From: Bog-532 sp963742865
GTDB lineage: Bacteria > Actinomycetota > Actinomycetes > Streptosporangiales > Streptosporangiaceae
Reading direction: 5' to 3'
Length of the DNA stretch: 64,000 nucleotides
Assembly: GCA_963742865.1 (NCBI GenBank)
Contig: CAVUNW010000077.1
Coordinates: 248,001-312,000 of the forward strand
Of the stretch, positions 15,956 to 24,231 are shown one piece after another. Under the pieces are notes generated by a model. The model worked only from the letters and a program-made list of their open reading frames with translations, did not search any database and was not told the origin of the DNA. Both the position numbers and the translations under genes were made by a program. The number at the start of each line of letters is the position of its first letter. Position 1 is the first letter of the stretch.

Positions 15956-16681
15956 TTAAATCTGGCCGGAGAGGGCATCGTCCTGCAGTCTGGTCAGCTC
16001 ACCGCAACCGGCTACGGCGAGATCGAGCAGCCGGCTGAGCATGTCGCGGCTGAACGGCTCGCGCTCGGCTGTGCCCTGGATCTCAACGAAGTCGCCGTCG
16101 CCGGTGCAGACCACGTTCATGTCGGTCTCGGCGGCGGAGTCTTCCTGGTAGCAGAGGTCGAGGCGCGGCTGGCCGTCGATGATGCCGACGCTGACCGCCG
16201 CCACCGACGTCGGCAGCGGGTCGCCGTGGCAGCGGTTGCGGCCCTGCAGCCAGGCCACCGCGTCCGCCAGAGCGACGTAGCCGCCGGTGATCGCGGCCGT
16301 GCGGGTACCGCCGTCCGCCTGCAGCACGTCGCAGTCGACGACGATCGTGTTCTCGCCCAGCGCCTTGAAGTCCACGCAGGCCCGCAGGGCCCGGCCGACC
16401 AGGCGGGAGATCTCGTGCGTGCGCCCGCCGACGCGGCCCTTGACCGACTCGCGGTCGTTGCGGGTATTCGTGGCGCGCGGCAGCATCGCGTACTCGGCGG
16501 TCACCCAGCCCAGCCCGCTGCCCCGCCGCCACCGCGGCACGTCCTCCTGGACGCTGGCGGCGCAGAGCACCCGGGTGGCGCCGAACTCCACGAGCACGGA
16601 GCCCTCGGCGTGATCGAGCCAGTGCCGGGTCATCGTCACCGGGCGCAGCTCATTGTCGGAACGTCCGTCAGGTCGGGCCAT
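15956..16681 (-). CDS. rph: Ribonuclease PH
   Basis: A 241-aa phosphorolytic 3' exoribonuclease that trims tRNA precursors. It opens with RPDGRSDNELRPV, the family N-terminus, then GSVLVEFGATRVLCAA, RNDRESVKGRVGGRTHEISR (with the phosphate-binding arginines) and DCDVLQADGGTRTAAITGG. It starts at ATG 16681 and ends 11 bases before the rdgB ATG I chose. Length and motifs are complete. Confidence 0.95.
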   Translation of the reverse strand: MARPDGRSDNELRPVTMTRHWLDHAEGSVLVEFGATRVLCAASVQEDVPRWRRGSGLGWVTAEYAMLPRATNTRNDRESVKGRVGGRTHEISRLVGRALRACVDFKALGENTIVVDCDVLQADGGTRTAAITGGYVALADAVAWLQGRNRCHGDPLPTSVAAVSVGIIDGQPRLDLCYQEDSAAETDMNVVCTGDGDFVEIQGTAEREPFSRDMLSRLLDLAVAGCGELTRLQDDALSGQI

Positions 16682-16746
16682 GCCAGCCAGACTATCGGCG
16701 GTGCGGCCCGCAGCCTCACATCGGGAGCGCCCCGGACGGGTGCGCC

Positions 16747-17523
16747 TCACATCGGAAGCGGCCCGGAGGGGGCGAGGTCGAACTCCTGACCCGGAAAAGC
16801 CAGCGAGATGGGCCCGGTGAACGTGTCGCTCGCCTCCGCGAACGAGCGCTCCTTTTCGTTCCACGGAACCAGGTGCGTCAGCACGAGATGCCGCACGCCG
16901 GCGCGTTCCGCGTGCTCGCCGGCCTGGCGCCCGGTCAGGTGAAGGTTGCCGGGCAGGTCCGGGCCCTCCAGGAAGGACGCCTCGCACAGCAGCAGGTCAG
17001 CCCGGCGGGCCAGGTCCACCAGCGCCTCACTCGGGCCCGTGTCGGCGGAGTAGGCCACCACCCGGCCGCCGTGCTCCACCCGGAAGCCGTACGTCTCGAC
17101 CGGATGGTTCATCAGCCGCGTGGTGATCAGGAACGGCCCGATCCGGCGGTTCCCCGGCGTCAGCGTGGTGAAGGTGAAGGCATCGGTCATGCCGGAACCC
17201 GGATCGGGATCCAGGCCGTAGGCGAGGGACATCCGCTCGGCGGCGCGTTCGGGGGCGTAGACGGCGATCGGCGGCTGCGGGCCCCCGGGGGCGTACCGGC
17301 GGGCCACCCAGTAGGAGGTCAGGTCGAGGCAGTGATCCGCGTGCAGGTGGCTGAGGCAGATGGCGTCGATGTCGAACAGCCCGACGTGCCGCTGCATCAC
17401 CCCCAGCGCGCCGTTGCCGAGGTCGATGAGCAGCCGGAAGCCCTCCGCCTCCAGCAGGTAGCTGGAGGCGGGACTATCGGGTCCGGGGAAACTGCCGGAA
17501 CACCCGATGATGGTCAGCCGCAC
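16747..17523 (-). CDS. MBL-fold metallohydrolase (Rv1339-like phosphodiesterase)
   Basis: A 258-aa metallo-beta-lactamase-fold enzyme starting at GTG 17523 (RLTIIGCSGSFPGP). It has the HLHADHCLDL zinc motif near residue 60, then YSADTGPSEAL and later His residues in RHLVLTHLVPW. In mycobacteria the equivalent gene, also next to rph, encodes a cyclic-nucleotide phosphodiesterase; RNase Z-like activity is an alternative. The M. tuberculosis genes that lie between this gene and cysM (murI, Rv1337) are absent here. Confidence 0.85.
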   Translation of the reverse strand: MRLTIIGCSGSFPGPDSPASSYLLEAEGFRLLIDLGNGALGVMQRHVGLFDIDAICLSHLHADHCLDLTSYWVARRYAPGGPQPPIAVYAPERAAERMSLAYGLDPDPGSGMTDAFTFTTLTPGNRRIGPFLITTRLMNHPVETYGFRVEHGGRVVAYSADTGPSEALVDLARRADLLLCEASFLEGPDLPGNLHLTGRQAGEHAERAGVRHLVLTHLVPWNEKERSFAEASDTFTGPISLAFPGQEFDLAPSGPLPM

Positions 17524-17560
17524 CCTCAAACAATAGGGCCGCGCGGGGCGGGCGTGCGGG

Positions 17561-18508
17561 TCAGGCCCAGAGCTGGCCCTCGAGCTTTTCCTCGGCTTCG
17601 TCCAGCGTGCCGCCGTAGGCGCCGGTGGACAGGTACTTCCAGCCGCCGTCGGCCACGATGAGCGCGATGTCGGCACGCTCCCCCGCCTCGACGGCCTTGG
17701 CGCCCAGCGCCATCGCCGCGTGCAGCGCGCAGCCCGCCGAGATCCCGGCGAAGATGCCCTCGGTGTTCAGCAGCTCGCGGGTCGCGGCCAGCGCATCGGC
17801 GGAGGAAACCGAGAACCGCGTCGTCAGCACGGACTCGTCGTACAGCTCCGGGACGAAGCCCTCGTCGACGTTCCGCAGCCCGTAGACCAGCTCCCCGTAC
17901 CGGGGCTCCGCAGCGATGATCTTCACCCCGGGTACGTGCTCGCGCAGGTAGCGGCCGGTCCCCATCAACGTGCCGGTCGTGCCCAGGCCGGCCACGAAGT
18001 GCGTGATCTCCGGCAGGTCGGCCAGCAGCTCCGGGCCCGTGGTCTCGTAGTGAGCCCGCGCGTTCGCCTCGTTGCCGTACTGGTACAGCATGACCCAGTC
18101 CGGGTTCTCCGCGGAGAGCCGCTTGGCCACCCGGACGGCCTCGTTGGAACCGCCCGCCGCGGGCGAGTAGATGATCGTCGCGCCGTACATCTCGAGCAGC
18201 TGACGGCGCTCGGCCGAGGTGTTCTCCGGCATGACGACGATCAGCTTGTAACCGCGGAGCTTGGCCACCATGGCCAGGGATATGCCGGTATTGCCGGATG
18301 TCGGCTCGAGGATCGTCGCCCCCGGCTGGAGCAGCCCTTCCTTCTCGGCGTGGGCGACCATGTAGAACGCCGCACGGTCCTTCACCGAACCGGTCGGGTT
18401 ACGGTCCTCCAGCTTGGCCCACAGGCGCACCTCGGGCGATGGCGACAGCCGCGGCAGGCCCACCAGCGGGGTGCGGCCTACCGAGTCGAGCAGCGAGTCA
18501 TAGCGCAT
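17561..18508 (-). CDS. cysM: O-phosphoserine sulfhydrylase CysM
   Basis: A 315-aa PLP enzyme of the cysteine synthase family. The PLP lysine is in DRNPTGSVKDRAA and the phosphate loop in PTSGNTGISLA. With cysO next door and mec beyond it, it should be the mycobacterial-type enzyme that condenses O-phosphoserine with the CysO thiocarboxylate rather than with free sulfide. ATG 18508 lies 20 bases after the cysO stop. Complete by length. Confidence 0.93.
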   Translation of the reverse strand: MRYDSLLDSVGRTPLVGLPRLSPSPEVRLWAKLEDRNPTGSVKDRAAFYMVAHAEKEGLLQPGATILEPTSGNTGISLAMVAKLRGYKLIVVMPENTSAERRQLLEMYGATIIYSPAAGGSNEAVRVAKRLSAENPDWVMLYQYGNEANARAHYETTGPELLADLPEITHFVAGLGTTGTLMGTGRYLREHVPGVKIIAAEPRYGELVYGLRNVDEGFVPELYDESVLTTRFSVSSADALAATRELLNTEGIFAGISAGCALHAAMALGAKAVEAGERADIALIVADGGWKYLSTGAYGGTLDEAEEKLEGQLWA

Positions 18509-18527
18509 ACCAGCTCCGGACGTCCAA

Positions 18528-18806
18528 TCAGGCGGCGCCCCCGGCAACCGCCGGGAGCACCGTCACGGTGTCGCCGTCCTTGACCGGGGTCTCCAGTCCA
18601 CCGAGGAAGCGCACGTCTTCGTCGTTGAGGTACACGTTGACGAAGCGGCGCAGGCCGCCGTCGGCGACCAGACGGTCACGCAGACCGCTGTGCCGTCCGT
18701 CGATGTCCTCGATCAGCTCGCCCAGCGTGGAGCCTGCGCCCTCCACCTGCTTGGCGCCGCCCGTGTACGTGCGCAGGATCGTCGGGATACGAACCTCGAT
18801 GGCCAT
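18528..18806 (-). CDS. cysO: Sulfur-carrier protein CysO (MoaD/ThiS fold), C-terminus GGAA
   Basis: A 92-aa ubiquitin-fold protein that carries sulfur as a C-terminal thiocarboxylate for cysteine synthesis. It starts AIEVRIPTILRTYTGG and ends VLPAVAGGAA. The working form must end in Gly-Gly, so the last two alanines would have to be removed before activation, probably by a JAMM protease such as the neighbouring Mec. A ribosome site is not obvious. Upstream lies a ~200-bp stretch without a gene. Confidence 0.92.
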   Translation of the reverse strand: MAIEVRIPTILRTYTGGAKQVEGAGSTLGELIEDIDGRHSGLRDRLVADGGLRRFVNVYLNDEDVRFLGGLETPVKDGDTVTVLPAVAGGAA

Positions 18807-19004
18807 CAAAACACTCCATAGTGTGCGGATATAGCGGTAGCGGCGGAAGTAGCGGTCGCAGCGGACCGGCACGAGCGGACGGCTGCGTTCCAGGTCCTTA
18901 GCGGTCCAACTCGGCGGTCCCCGGGATCATTCCACCGATCGTCGAGATGATCGCAGCGGCCGCCGTGATCATTTCACTGAACGGAAGCGGCCTGGTCAAT
19001 ACTC

Positions 19005-19409
19005 TCAGGTGATCGCGACCGGCTCCTCCGTGACCACACCGTCGACGATCCGGTAGGAGCGGAATTCCGTCTCGTCCCCGGCGCGGGTGGACACGAGGAC
19101 GTAGTGCGCACCCGGCTCGCCCGCGTAGGAGATATCCGTCCGGGACGGGTGGGCCTCGGTCGCGGTGTGTGAGTGGTAGATGACGACGGGCTCCTCGTCC
19201 CGCTCGTCCATCTCCTTCCAGACCTGGAATTGCTCGGTCGAGTCGAACTCGTAGAAGGTCGGGGACCGCGCGGCGTTCAGCATCGGGATGAACCGCTCCG
19301 GGCGGTCGCGGCCGGCCGGGCCGGCGATCACGCCGCAGGCCTCGTCCGGGTGGTCAGCGCGGGCGTGCGCAACGATCTTGTCGTGGAGCTCGCGGCGGAT
19401 CGAGAGCAT
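19005..19409 (-). CDS. mec: JAMM/MPN zinc metalloprotease Mec
   Basis: A 134-aa JAMM-domain peptidase. The zinc/catalytic pattern is complete: Glu in DEACGVIAG near residue 23, then YHSHTATEAHPSRTD (H-x-H-x7-S-x2-D) near 78. In M. tuberculosis Mec releases cysteine from the CysO-cysteine adduct; related enzymes remove short C-terminal extensions from ThiS-like carriers, which fits the GGAA end of CysO here. It is separated from cysO by ~200 bp. Confidence 0.92.
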   Translation of the reverse strand: MLSIRRELHDKIVAHARADHPDEACGVIAGPAGRDRPERFIPMLNAARSPTFYEFDSTEQFQVWKEMDERDEEPVVIYHSHTATEAHPSRTDISYAGEPGAHYVLVSTRAGDETEFRSYRIVDGVVTEEPVAIT

Positions 19410-19473
19410 AACGCGAGGGTACCCGGCGCCGCGGGTCTGGTTACGTGAGGGCCGGGGCGGGTGGGGAGCCTGG

Positions 19474-20118
19474 CTAGGTCAGGGCCTGGACGAGTGATTC
19501 CTGGACGCCGCCGAGCCAGGCGTACACCTCGAACGCGGCCGACCGGGGGTCTACCGGGTCAAGCTCCTGCCACTGCTCCTCGAACTCTTCGGTGACGCCG
19601 AGCCGGACGCCGAGCGCAAGCCGGACGTCGTTGAGCGCCCGGAGCCACGACTGCGCCTGCTCGCCCGACAGCCTGACCTGCCCGCCATCGGCCGGCAGCG
19701 TCTCCAGCACGATCCGCGCGCTCTCCTGCTTCGCGCTGCGCAGGCTCTGCTCGGTGAACCGGCGGAACTCCCCGGCCGCGTCGGGATCGTCGCGGTAGGC
19801 GTCGGGCAGCAGCCGGGCCAGCGCCGGATCCTGTGGCGCCTGGGCGGAATGGCCCATGCCGAGCATGGCCTCCAGCTCCGCCGGGGTAGGTACTCCCGGC
19901 GTGCCCGGATCCAGGGCTTCCCCGGGCGGTTCGGACAGGGTGCCGGGCGCACCGGCCGCGCCGGACATGCCGGGGGCGCCGGGCTCGCCCGGCAGGCCGG
20001 CGTCCGGATCGGTGAGCAGGTCCACGACCTGCTCGATCAGGCTGCGCAGGAGGACCGCTTCCGGGGCGTCGAACCTGGCACGCACGCCGCGGTGGCTGGT
20101 CCGGCGGAAAGCATCCAT
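19474..20118 (-). CDS. DUF2017 family protein
   Basis: A 214-aa actinobacterial protein found between clpS and mec. It opens FRRTSHRGVRARFDAPEAVLLRSL and ends AWLGGVQESLVQALT, both family-typical. A Gly/Pro/Ala-rich insert of ~35 residues (GEPGAPGMSGAAGAPG...) lies between the first helix and the conserved middle part (FRRFTEQSLRSAKQESA). Function unknown; the fixed neighbourhood with ClpS suggests a link to Clp proteolysis, by inference only. Confidence 0.85.
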   Translation of the reverse strand: MDAFRRTSHRGVRARFDAPEAVLLRSLIEQVVDLLTDPDAGLPGEPGAPGMSGAAGAPGTLSEPPGEALDPGTPGVPTPAELEAMLGMGHSAQAPQDPALARLLPDAYRDDPDAAGEFRRFTEQSLRSAKQESARIVLETLPADGGQVRLSGEQAQSWLRALNDVRLALGVRLGVTEEFEEQWQELDPVDPRSAAFEVYAWLGGVQESLVQALT

Positions 20119-20194
20119 CAGGAAGACGCTACCAGTGCGAATCTCGTCCGGCCCGGGGTCAGCAGCCAGCGTCTCACGAGAGCTTCACGAGCGC

Positions 20195-20485
20195 TTACGA
20201 GTCGGAGGAGACCGTCGCCCACAGGCCGTACCCGTGCAGTACCTCGACGTTGTGCTCCATCGACTCGCGCGCCCCGGCGGCCACCACCGCCTTACCCTTG
20301 TGGTGCACGTCCAGCATGAGCTTCGTCGCCTTCGACTTGGGGTAACCGAAGACGGTCTGGAACACGTACGTCACGTAGTCCATCAGGTTGATCGGGTCGT
20401 TCCAGACGATGGTCAGCCACGGCTTGTCCGGCGTGGTCCGCTCGCCGGACTCCGGCAGCTCCACCTCAGAGGGTGCCACGCTCAC
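20195..20485 (-). CDS. clpS: ATP-dependent Clp protease adaptor ClpS
   Basis: A 96-aa adaptor that delivers N-degron substrates to ClpC/ClpA. The conserved core PWLTIVWNDPINLMDYV (with the NDP stretch), FGYPKSKATKLMLDVHHKGKAVV and the C-terminal HGYGLWATV strand are all present. It is divergent from pncB, the same arrangement as in mycobacteria, and is followed by DUF2017. Confidence 0.95.
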   Translation of the reverse strand: MSVAPSEVELPESGERTTPDKPWLTIVWNDPINLMDYVTYVFQTVFGYPKSKATKLMLDVHHKGKAVVAAGARESMEHNVEVLHGYGLWATVSSDS

Positions 20486-20540
20486 GGCTGCTTACCTCCA
20501 GGTCCGTAGTCTTCCACTCGTGACGAATTCGGCGGACAGT

Positions 20541-21878
20541 ATGTCTCTTCCACCCGAGAGCCGTCCCATACCCGGGCCCGGCACCGCGTTGCTCACCGAT
20601 CACTACGAGCTGACCATGCTCCAGGGTGCCCTGCACAGCGGGGCGGCCGAGCGCCGCACGATATTTGAGGTGTTCGCCCGGCACCTGCCGCACGGTCGAA
20701 GGTACGGCGTCGTCGCAGGTACGGGGAGACTGCTCGACGCCTATGAGCGATTCAGGTTTGACGCAGCTGATCTTGACTTCCTCCGGGCCTCCGACATCGT
20801 GGACGACGTCACGCTCCGGTATCTCGAATCATACCGTTTTACCGGAAACATCTGGGGTTATGGCGAAGGCGACTGCTACTTTCCCGGCTCACCCATCCTC
20901 GTGGTCGAGGGTACGTTCGCCGAGGCGGTCATCCTCGAGACGATCACCCTGTCGGTCCTGAATCACGACTGCGCGATCGCGTCCGCCGGGTCCCGGATGG
21001 TGACCGCGGCGCACGGCCGGCCGCTCATCGAGATGGGATCGCGGCGCGCGCACGAGTCGGCCGCCGTGGCCAGCGCCCGCGCGGCTTACCTGGTCGGTTT
21101 CTCCTCCACGTCCAACCTGGAGGCGAACCGCCGGTACGGCGTCCCGTCGGCCGGGACGAGCGCGCACGCCTTCATCCTGGTGCACGACAGCGAGCGGCAC
21201 GCGTTCCGCACCCAGCTCGACTCCCTGGGCAAGAGCACCACCCTGCTGGTGGACACGTTCGACGTGGACCGCGCGGTGCGGACCGCGGTCGAGCTGGCGG
21301 GTCCTGATCTCGGCGCGGTGCGGATCGACAGCGGCGACCTGCTGGTGGTGGCGCATCACGTCCGCGCGCTGCTCGACGAGCTCGGCGCGACCCACACCCG
21401 GATCGTGCTCACCGGCGACCTGGACGAGTACTCGATCGCGGCGCTGGCCTCCGCCCCGGTCGACGGCTACGGCGTGGGCACGTCGCTGGTGACCGGCTCC
21501 GGGGCGCCCACGGCCGCGCTGGTGTACAAGCTCGTGGCGCGATCCGATCGCCCGGGCCGCGATAGCCCGCTCCGCCCGATGGCCAAGCGCTCGGTGGGCA
21601 AGCCCGGGCGCGGCGGCCGGAAGTGGGCGCTGCGGCACCGGGACGAGAGGGGGATGGCGCTGGCGGAGGAGGTCCGGCTGTCCCCGCCCGACCCGGGGCC
21701 GTGCGACCGCCTGCTGCTCACCCCGCTCGTCCGCGACGGGGAGATCGTCGGCCGCGAACCGCTGGCGACGGCGCAGGAACGGCACCGCCAGGCGCTGGCC
21801 GAGCTGCCGCCGCAGGCGTTGCAGCTGTCCCGCGGTGACCCGGCCATCCCCACGATCTTTGAGAACCGCACCGGGTGA
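20541..21878 (+). CDS. pncB: Nicotinate phosphoribosyltransferase
   Basis: A ~445-aa enzyme that converts nicotinate and PRPP to nicotinate mononucleotide in NAD salvage. Motifs: LLTDHYELTMLQGAL at the start, SAGSRMVTAAHGRPLIEMGSRRAHE, AGTSAHAFI with the active-site His region, VRIDSGDL and GYGVGTSLVT. I chose ATG 20541; an in-frame GTG at 20520 is possible. A nicotinamidase at 23558 supplies its substrate. It is divergent from clpS. Confidence 0.93.
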   Translation: MSLPPESRPIPGPGTALLTDHYELTMLQGALHSGAAERRTIFEVFARHLPHGRRYGVVAGTGRLLDAYERFRFDAADLDFLRASDIVDDVTLRYLESYRFTGNIWGYGEGDCYFPGSPILVVEGTFAEAVILETITLSVLNHDCAIASAGSRMVTAAHGRPLIEMGSRRAHESAAVASARAAYLVGFSSTSNLEANRRYGVPSAGTSAHAFILVHDSERHAFRTQLDSLGKSTTLLVDTFDVDRAVRTAVELAGPDLGAVRIDSGDLLVVAHHVRALLDELGATHTRIVLTGDLDEYSIAALASAPVDGYGVGTSLVTGSGAPTAALVYKLVARSDRPGRDSPLRPMAKRSVGKPGRGGRKWALRHRDERGMALAEEVRLSPPDPGPCDRLLLTPLVRDGEIVGREPLATAQERHRQALAELPPQALQLSRGDPAIPTIFENRTG

Positions 21879-22086
21879 CTCACGGAGATGGTGGCCGCCC
21901 GCGGATGGCAGGGTGACCGGGTGACCAGTTGCGGCCTTCATGGCGGTTCTCCTGGCTGCCTTCACCGGATATGCGGCCCTGGTCGTCACCTTGCCGCGGA
22001 TGCTCGAGTCATGGCATCAGTAGCGTCGCCCAGGGGGTGCAGAAATGGGGTGCCCGGGCTGCGGGTGAGCCGCTAGCGTGCTGGGC

Positions 22087-22554
22087 ATGGGCGTCAACGT
22101 GGGGAATTTCGCGCGCGTGCTCCGGGATCTGGGGGTGACCGGGGAGGTCCGCGAGCTGCCCGAGTCGGCGGCGACGGCCGCGACCGCGGCGGCTCAGCTC
22201 GGCTGCGACGTGGGCGCGATCGCCAACAGCCTGATCTTCAGCGCGGACGGCGGCCCGCTGCTGGTCATGACGAGCGGCGCGCACCGGGTCGACACGGCCA
22301 GGGTGGCGGACCTGCTCGGCTTCGCCGTGGTGACCCGGGCGGACGCCCGTTCGGTGCGGGAATGGACCGGCCAGGCGATCGGCGGGGTCGGCCCGGTGGG
22401 GCACCCGCAGCCGATCCGCACCGTGGTCGACACCTGGCTGGAGAAGTACGAGATCATCTGGGCCGCGGCCGGGCATCCGCACACCGTCTTCCCCACGACC
22501 TACGCCGAACTGCTGCGCATCACCCACGGCATCCCCGCCGACGTCGGCGCCTAA
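22087..22554 (+). CDS. YbaK/EbsC-family aminoacyl-tRNA deacylase-like protein
   Basis: A ~155-aa protein of the YbaK/ProX editing superfamily. Pattern: AAAQLGCDVGAIANSLIF, then LLVMTSGAHRVD, then GQAIGGVGPVGHPQPI and the terminal AGHPHTVFPTTYAELLRITHG with small variations. The lysine used by proven Cys-tRNA(Pro) deacylases is not evident, so substrate choice is open. GTG 22078 is an alternative start. About 200 bp of unassigned DNA precedes it. Confidence 0.85.
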   Translation: MGVNVGNFARVLRDLGVTGEVRELPESAATAATAAAQLGCDVGAIANSLIFSADGGPLLVMTSGAHRVDTARVADLLGFAVVTRADARSVREWTGQAIGGVGPVGHPQPIRTVVDTWLEKYEIIWAAAGHPHTVFPTTYAELLRITHGIPADVGA

Positions 22555-22624
22555 CCAGGCGCGCGCCGCGCGCGTTCCCCTCCCGCTGCGCCGCCGCCCG
22601 CTCCGCCGCCTCCGCTTTGACGGT

Positions 22625-22681
22625 GATGGCGCCTCTGCGTGTATCGGGGTGTCTGTGTTCGCGATGGCACCTCTGCGGGTA
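22625..22681. repeat. 19-bp imperfect direct repeat
   Basis: GATGGCGCCTCTGCGTGTA (22625-22643) and GATGGCACCTCTGCGGGTA (22663-22681) differ at two positions and lie 38 bp apart, in the gap between the YbaK-like gene and the opposing methyltransferase gene. It could be part of a dispersed intergenic repeat; no function is visible. Confidence 0.6.
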
Positions 22682-22695
22682 AAACCGCGGCGCGG

Positions 22696-23478
22696 CTAGC
22701 GTCGCCGGGCCTGCCTTGCGCGCCTGGGGTGTCGTCGCGGAGGATCGGCGACCGCAAAGGTCCCTTCGTGGTCCTCTAGCGACCGCAATGGTCCCTTCGT
22801 GGCACCTGAAACGTGCTCGATGGTGCCAACGAGCACATCCAGGGCCGGTAACGGCGGGGCAGGTAAGGAAAGCTTGCGCCAGAGGAGGGAGTAGCGGAAC
22901 AGGAGGTGGCGGCGATACTGGGCCCCGGGGAGCAGGCGGAGGGCGGCGACGCGGACCTCGTCCCAGGTCATGGTGGGTGCCTTGATGGGCTGCCCGGGGC
23001 CAGGAGCCTCCCGGTGGGCCGCTCGCAGCGCACCATGCACCAGGCCGTAGGCCACGTTGGCCGGCATCCCGGCCGCGTCGTACATCCAGTCCGCGGGCTT
23101 CGCGCTGCGGGCCAGCCCGACGATGGCCAGCTGGCCGCCCGGCCGCAGCAGGCGGCTCATGGCCATCAGGGCGGCCTCGAAGTTCATGTGGTGGATCGCG
23201 GTGTCCGAGGCGATGAAGTCGAAGCTCTCGTCGTCGAACGGGAAGGCCGGGAACTCCGCGTCGATGAAGGCCACGTTGTGCAGGTTCTGGCCGCGCCAGC
23301 GGGCCAGCTGGATCATGTGGCGGTCGCGGTCCACACCGGTCACGTCCCGGCAGTGCGCCGCGAGCCGGCAGGCGAGCAGTCCGTCGCCACAGCCGACGTC
23401 GAGCGCGCTGCCGCAACCGGGGGGCACCACCGCCAGGATGAGCGACTGGTAGTGCACGTTGTGGTTCCAGTAATCCAT
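22696..23478 (-). CDS. Class I SAM-dependent methyltransferase
   Basis: A 260-aa methyltransferase. Motif I is ALDVGCGDGLLACRLA near residue 30, followed by GVDRDRHMIQLARW, DAEFPAFPFDDESFDFI and RLLRPGGQLAIVGL. The substrate is not predictable. I chose ATG 23478 (DYWNHNVHYQ); the longer frame has no family match. The last ~40 residues are encoded by two copies of a 24-bp repeat and an Arg-rich end, so the true stop may have been lost or the tail recently acquired. Confidence 0.8.
   Translation of the reverse strand: MDYWNHNVHYQSLILAVVPPGCGSALDVGCGDGLLACRLAAHCRDVTGVDRDRHMIQLARWRGQNLHNVAFIDAEFPAFPFDDESFDFIASDTAIHHMNFEAALMAMSRLLRPGGQLAIVGLARSAKPADWMYDAAGMPANVAYGLVHGALRAAHREAPGPGQPIKAPTMTWDEVRVAALRLLPGAQYRRHLLFRYSLLWRKLSLPAPPLPALDVLVGTIEHVSGATKGPLRSLEDHEGTFAVADPPRRHPRRARQARRR
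22748..22802. repeat. Two 24-bp near-identical copies inside the methyltransferase 3' end
   Basis: GCGACCGCAAAGGTCCCTTC(GTGG) at 22748-22771 and the same unit with one change (AAAGG to AATGG) at 22779-22802, separated by 7 bp. The unit is unlike the surrounding coding sequence and looks like a dispersed genomic repeat that extends the gene. Confidence 0.7.
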
Positions 23479-23557
23479 GGTCTCCTCGCCGATGCGGGTG
23501 CCGGCGAGGACGCCTCTGACCTCGCCGGCAGCGCTTCCGGCACGATACCGTGGCCGG

Positions 23558-24133
23558 GTGCGCGCACTCATCGTTGTGGATGTCCAGAACGACTTTTGCG
23601 AGGGCGGCTCACTGGCCGTGCCGGGCGGCGCCTACGTGGCCCGTTCGATCAGCGGGCGGCTCACCGCCAACGGCAGCGAGTACGCGCACATCGTCGCCAC
23701 CCAGGACCATCACATCGACCCGGGTGACCACTTTTCCGACCACCCGGACTACGTGCGCACCTGGCCGCCGCACTGCGTCGCGGGGACGCCGGGCGCGGAG
23801 TTCCACCCGGATCTGGACACGACCCGGGTGGAGGCGATCTTCCGCAAGGGGGCGCACGCCGCTGCCTACAGCGGGTTCGAAGGCGCCGACGACACGGGCA
23901 CGCCGCTCGGTGACTGGCTGCGCGAGCGGGGCGTCACCGAACTGGACGTCGTGGGGATCGCCACCGATCATTGCGTCCGCGCGACGGCCGCGGACGGCGC
24001 GCGCGAGGGGTTCAGCACCCGCGTGCTGCTGGGCCTCACGGCAGGCGTTGCCTCCGACAGCACCGCCCGCGCCCTCACCGAACTGCGCGACGCGGGCGTC
24101 GAGCTGGACGGCACGCCCGTTCTGCTGTCCTAA
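23558..24133 (+). CDS. pncA: Nicotinamidase
   Basis: A 191-aa cysteine hydrolase that turns nicotinamide into nicotinate. Catalytic triad: Asp in DVQNDFCEGGSL (residue ~8), Lys in RKGAHAAAYSGFEG and Cys in GIATDHCVRATA; the metal-site pattern DHHIDPGDHF is also present. GTG 23558 gives the family N-terminus (RALIVVDVQNDF). It works with PncB (20541) in the Preiss-Handler salvage route. It is divergent from the methyltransferase gene. Confidence 0.93.
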   Translation: MRALIVVDVQNDFCEGGSLAVPGGAYVARSISGRLTANGSEYAHIVATQDHHIDPGDHFSDHPDYVRTWPPHCVAGTPGAEFHPDLDTTRVEAIFRKGAHAAAYSGFEGADDTGTPLGDWLRERGVTELDVVGIATDHCVRATAADGAREGFSTRVLLGLTAGVASDSTARALTELRDAGVELDGTPVLLS

Positions 24134-24231
24134 CGGCGGCGTTCTGCCGGGCCAGCGCGGCGCTCCTCACCTCCCAGCGCCGGGTCCGCTCCCCACGGCG
24201 GACCTGCGGTCCTGGTGGCGGCCCCGCGACC

